From Hydrogenophaga sp. (GTDB lineage: Bacteria > Pseudomonadota > Gammaproteobacteria > Burkholderiales > Burkholderiaceae_C): a DNA stretch of 64,000 nucleotides. Both the position numbers and the translations under genes were made by a program. Of this stretch, positions 61,452 to 64,000 are shown piece by piece (the stretch's first letter is position 1; every line of letters begins with the position of its first letter). The notes under the pieces are model-generated. The model saw only the letters and a list, made by a program, of their open reading frames with translations. It searched no databases and was not told the origin of the DNA. Where the stretch lies: NCBI RefSeq assembly GCF_026125785.1, contig NZ_JAHCKL010000015.1:1-64000 (forward strand), read 5' to 3'.

Positions 61452-62180
61452 ATGTCCACCACGTCCCACCCCATGACCGAGGCCGCCGCCGCCGACGAGC
61501 GCGAGCTGCAGCAAGGCCAGAGCATCAAGTCGGTCTACGTGTACGAGGCGCCCGTGCGCATCTGGCATTGGATCAACGCACTGGCCATCACCGTGCTGGC
61601 CGTCACCGGCTACTTCATCGGCAAACCGCTGCCCACCATGCCGGGCGAGGCCAGCGCCCACTACCTCATGGGCTACATCCGCTTCGCCCACTTCACCGCC
61701 GGCTACCTGCTCGCCGTGGGCATCATCGGGCGCGCCTACTGGGCCCTGGTGGGCAACCACCACGCGCGCGAGCTGTTCTGGGTGCCGGTGTTCCAGAAGG
61801 CCTACTGGGCCGAGCTGTTCGCCATGCTGCGCTGGTACGCCTTTCTCTCGCCGCGCCCCGGGCGCTACGTCGGCCACAACCCGCTGGCGCGCATGGCCAT
61901 GTTCGGCGGCTTTCTCATGCTCACGCTGTTCATGATCGTCACCGGCTTCGCGCTGTACGGCGAAGGCGCGCAGGCCGGCTCCTGGCAGGAGCGCCTGTTC
62001 GGCTGGGTGATCCCGCTGTTCGGCCAGAGCCAGGACGTGCACACCTGGCACCGGCTGGGCATGTGGGCGCTGATCCTGTTCGTGATCCTGCACGTCTATG
62101 CGGCCATCCGCGAAGACATCATGGGTCGCCAGAGCATCGTGAGCACCATGATTTCGGGACACCGCACGTTTAAGGATTGA
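61452..62180 (+). CDS. hyaC: Hydrogenase cytochrome b subunit
   Basis: 242 residues with four membrane spans. Haem-ligand and family histidines are visible in VRIWHWINALAI, GYIRFAHFTAGYLLAVG, HTWHRLGMW and VILHVYAAIRED. HyaC/HoxZ anchors the hydrogenase dimer to the membrane and hands electrons to quinone. AGGAGG ribosome site seven bases before the ATG. The soluble N-terminal 30 residues are acidic and Gln-rich. Confidence 0.96.
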   Translation: MSTTSHPMTEAAAADERELQQGQSIKSVYVYEAPVRIWHWINALAITVLAVTGYFIGKPLPTMPGEASAHYLMGYIRFAHFTAGYLLAVGIIGRAYWALVGNHHARELFWVPVFQKAYWAELFAMLRWYAFLSPRPGRYVGHNPLARMAMFGGFLMLTLFMIVTGFALYGEGAQAGSWQERLFGWVIPLFGQSQDVHTWHRLGMWALILFVILHVYAAIREDIMGRQSIVSTMISGHRTFKD

Positions 62181-62262
62181 CCCCCCCCCCGCGCCGCCTT
62201 CGGCGTCACCCTCCCAGGGGGGCGGCGCCAGAGGCCCGGCAAAGCCGGTTCCTCGGCACCTC
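62181..62262 (+). repeat. Extragenic hairpin-rich repeat, copy 2
   Basis: Starts with a run of C, then GCGCCGCCTTCGGCGTCACC and GGCCCGGCAAAGCCGGTTCCTCGG, matching copy 1 (60648-60770) in both elements and their order. It lies between hyaC and the HigA-like gene and could act as a stem-loop for transcript processing or attenuation. Confidence 0.5.
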
Positions 62263-62298
62263 TTGAACAAGGCATTTCGTTCGTTTTGCTTCTTCGCC

Positions 62299-62640
62299 AT
62301 GCCTCGCTTCTTGTCACGTTCAACACAGCTTGCCGCATCGGCCCTGCCGCCGGTGGGCGTGCCGCTGCGCGCGCCCCTGCACCCGGGCCGGCTGCTGGCG
62401 CGCACGTGTCTGCTGCCGCTGGCGCTGAACCAGAGCGAGGCGGCGCGCCTGCTGGGCATGTCGCGGCGGCGGCTGCATGAGCTGGTGCATGGGCAGCGCG
62501 CCATGTCGCCGGACACCGCCATCCGCTGTGCGCGCGTATTCCGCGTGGACGCCGGCTTCTGGCTGGCGCAGCAGGCCGCCTGGGACAGCTTCCACGCCTG
62601 GAAGCGCCAGCGCGCGCTGGCGCCTTCTCTCCAACCCTGA
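62299..62640 (+). CDS. HigA-family helix-turn-helix protein
   Basis: 113 residues from the ATG at 62299; a TTG 36 bases upstream in frame is less likely. The XRE/HigA domain is clear: LHPGRLLARTCLLPLALNQS, AARLLGMSRRRLHELVHGQR and VDAGFWLAQQAAWDSFHAW, as in antitoxins of higBA systems. No HigB toxin gene is adjacent. It sits inside the hydrogenase operon between hyaC and hyaD, which is not a usual place, so it may be a recruited regulator rather than an antitoxin. Confidence 0.85.
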   Translation: MPRFLSRSTQLAASALPPVGVPLRAPLHPGRLLARTCLLPLALNQSEAARLLGMSRRRLHELVHGQRAMSPDTAIRCARVFRVDAGFWLAQQAAWDSFHAWKRQRALAPSLQP

Positions 62641-62663
62641 CTTTTTTTGTGAGAGGTCACGCC

Positions 62664-63332
62664 ATGAACCGCATTGCGCCTGAAACCCCCTGTCACCCCA
62701 GGGGTGACAACAGGCCGGCCCGCATCTGCGTGCTGGGCATCGGCAACCTGCTGTGGGCCGACGAGGGCTTTGGCGTGCGCTGCGTGGAAGCGCTGCAGCG
62801 GCGCTGGGCTTTCGCGCCGCAGGTGTCGCTGGTCGATGGCGGCACCCAGGGGCTGTACCTGATCCAGCATGTGCAGGAGGCGGATGCGCTGCTGATCTTC
62901 GACGCCATCGACTACGGCCTCGCACCCGGCACGCTCAAGCAGGTGCGCGGCGACGAGGTGCCGCGTTTCATGGGTGCGAAAAAGATGAGCCTGCACCAGA
63001 CCGGTTTCCAGGAGGTGCTCTCGCTGGCCCAGCTCACCGGCAAGTACCCGGAACAGGTGCTGCTCATCGGCTGCCAGCCGCAGGAGCTGGAGGACTATGG
63101 CGGCAGCCTGCGCCCCGTGGTCAAGGCCGCGATGGAGCAGGCGCTGGCGCTGGGCGTGGCCGAGATCGAGCGCTGGGGCGGCCAACCCCGGCCGCGCAGC
63201 GAACCGCTGAACGCGCGCGAGGCGGTGACGCTGGACGAGCTGGCGCTGGCCGCCTACGAGACGCAGCGCCCCGCGCCCGATGCCGCCTGCCGCGAAGGCG
63301 ATGAACGCTTCTTCCCTCGGGAGGCCCGCTGA
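62664..63332 (+). CDS. hyaD: Hydrogenase maturation protease HyaD
   Basis: 222 residues. The nickel-sensing acidic and histidine residues lie in GIGNLLWADEGFG, LLIFDAIDYGL and KKMSLHQTGFQE, matching HyaD/HoxM/HybD. It removes the C-terminal peptide of the large subunit after NiFe(CN)2CO assembly. ATG at 62664 has GAGAGG upstream. The end is longer than E. coli HyaD by some 25 charged residues. It precedes the HypC-type gene by one base. Confidence 0.95.
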   Translation: MNRIAPETPCHPRGDNRPARICVLGIGNLLWADEGFGVRCVEALQRRWAFAPQVSLVDGGTQGLYLIQHVQEADALLIFDAIDYGLAPGTLKQVRGDEVPRFMGAKKMSLHQTGFQEVLSLAQLTGKYPEQVLLIGCQPQELEDYGGSLRPVVKAAMEQALALGVAEIERWGGQPRPRSEPLNAREAVTLDELALAAYETQRPAPDAACREGDERFFPREAR

Positions 63333-63333
63333 C

Positions 63334-63633
63334 ATGTGCATCGGCATGCCCATGCAGGTCGTCGGCGTCGAGCCCGGCCACGCGTTGTGCAAAGGCCGGG
63401 GCGAGCGCCGCCGCGTCAACACCGCCCTGGTGGGGGCCGTCGCGCCGGGCGACTGGCTGCTGGTGTTCCTGGGCGACGCGCGCGAGCGCATCGACGCCGC
63501 GCGTGCCGCCGAAGTGAACACCGCGCTCGACCTGGTGCTGGGCGCCATGCAGGGCGCCCGCGCGGACACCGATGCGGGCTTCGAACTGCCCTCGCGCATG
63601 AGCACCGAGCAACTTCGCCAGCTGGCTGGCTGA
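63334..63633 (+). CDS. hypC: HypC/HupF-family hydrogenase assembly chaperone
   Basis: 99 residues. The N-terminus MCIGMPMQV has the invariant Cys2 that binds the iron-cyanide intermediate and the large-subunit precursor. The middle GDWLLVFLGDARERID resembles the family's GDYVLVH.GFA strand. Position within the structural operon suggests the operon-specific version (HupF/HoxL) rather than the general HypC. GGGAGG precedes the start by seven bases or so. Confidence 0.92.
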   Translation: MCIGMPMQVVGVEPGHALCKGRGERRRVNTALVGAVAPGDWLLVFLGDARERIDAARAAEVNTALDLVLGAMQGARADTDAGFELPSRMSTEQLRQLAG

Positions 63634-63657
63634 ACCTTTTCAGGAGACCCCATCACC

Positions 63658-64000
63658 ATGACCACCGATACCCTGATGCGCCCGCTGGCCGTGACCCCGC
63701 CCAGCAACGACCCCGCCGCTCCGCTCGTGATGCGCCTGGTGCGCGACTTCGGCGCCACGCTGGTGGACGAGACCGCCGTCGCCGACTGGGCCGCCGGGCC
63801 GGGCGACCGCGTGCTGCTGCTGGCCGGCGACGCGGTGCGCTTCCCCGAAGGCCAGGACGTGGCCGCGGTGCTGCCCGAGCTCATGAAGGCCTTCCCCGGG
63901 CGCTTCGTGGTGGGCGTGGTGCCGCGCGACAGCGAGGACGTGGTGGCGCGCCGCTATGGCTCGCAGCGCTGGCCCTCGCTGCTGTTCTTCCGCGGCGGCC
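63658..64000 (+). CDS. hyaE: Hydrogenase expression protein HyaE/HupG family (cut by window end)
   Basis: The first 114 codons are present. The sequence has a thioredoxin-like pattern, with RVLLLAGDAVRFPEGQDVA, GRFVVGVVPRDSEDVVARRY and QRWPSLLFFRGG, without a CxxC active site, as in HyaE/HoxO chaperones. These bind the Tat signal of the small subunit and help its assembly, notably in oxygen-tolerant enzymes. AGGAGA lies 11 bases before the ATG. It continues beyond the window. Confidence 0.9.
   Translation, partial: MTTDTLMRPLAVTPPSNDPAAPLVMRLVRDFGATLVDETAVADWAAGPGDRVLLLAGDAVRFPEGQDVAAVLPELMKAFPGRFVVGVVPRDSEDVVARRYGSQRWPSLLFFRGG

Noticed and set aside
61425-63884. Large minus-strand open frame opposite the hydrogenase accessory genes
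   Set aside because: hyaC, hyaD and the HypC-type gene on the plus strand are unmistakable; the opposite frame is a shadow.

Overview
The window is about 70% GC, densely coded and mostly free of mobile elements. Its gene content points to a betaproteobacterium of the Burkholderiales, family Comamonadaceae. A Hydrogenophaga-like hydrogen oxidiser is the best guess, because the right end carries an oxygen-tolerant membrane-bound [NiFe] hydrogenase operon. This placement is inferred from gene content and protein style, not from a database search. I saw no rRNA, tRNA, CRISPR array or intact insertion sequence.

Left part (1-16.3 kb): the end of a glycolate oxidase operon (glcE', glcF) runs into an LrgA/LrgB pair. 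It is followed by glutathione peroxidase, a pseudo-receiver protein, lplT divergent from alr, and an RND efflux pair with a DUF2892 protein and a TehA/SLAC1-like channel. A minus-strand trio (HAD-UbiA fusion, small EamA/SMR protein, GT-C glycosyltransferase) looks like a polyprenyl-phosphate-sugar pathway.

16.3-20.8 kb: a small sugar-type cluster (unusual transaldolase, saccharopine-dehydrogenase-like protein, HAD phosphatase, EamA transporter) transcribed outwards from a 470-bp region that holds repeated CGAATC half-sites.

20.7-24.3 kb is the most irregular stretch. High-GC fragments of an RTX/EF-hand-type exoprotein C-terminus and its downstream trailer occur in up to four copies. Small AT-rich genes for membrane or periplasmic proteins lie between them. 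It reads as a recombination-built graveyard of RTX cassettes with orphan, possibly immunity, genes. One remnant has overwritten the end of the EamA gene.

24.4-41 kb: hypothetical proteins, a LuxR-type regulator, then a 12.7-kb surface system: a 2806-residue DUF11/SdrD-B-repeat exoprotein, a translationally coupled outer-membrane beta-barrel with an invasin-like domain, and an OmpA-type lipoprotein. An AT-rich leader with a perfect palindrome precedes it. A rhomboid protease follows.

42.6-57 kb: LysR / mmsA / GMC oxidoreductase (3-hydroxypropionate-type catabolism), a two-component system, a secreted intradiol-dioxygenase-like lipoprotein, and a minus-strand group (SDR, a frameshifted FAD oxidoreductase, a solitary GcvH-like protein, a Bug/TctC binding protein, a Cys/Met PLP enzyme) with a divergent Lrp regulator. 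A small protein and amtB follow. amtB has a good sigma-54 promoter and NtrC-like sites.

57.2-64 kb: a 530-bp control region with a second, oppositely oriented sigma-54-type promoter, then hyaA-hyaB-hupE-hyaC, a solitary HigA-like gene, hyaD, hypC-type and hyaE (cut by the window end).
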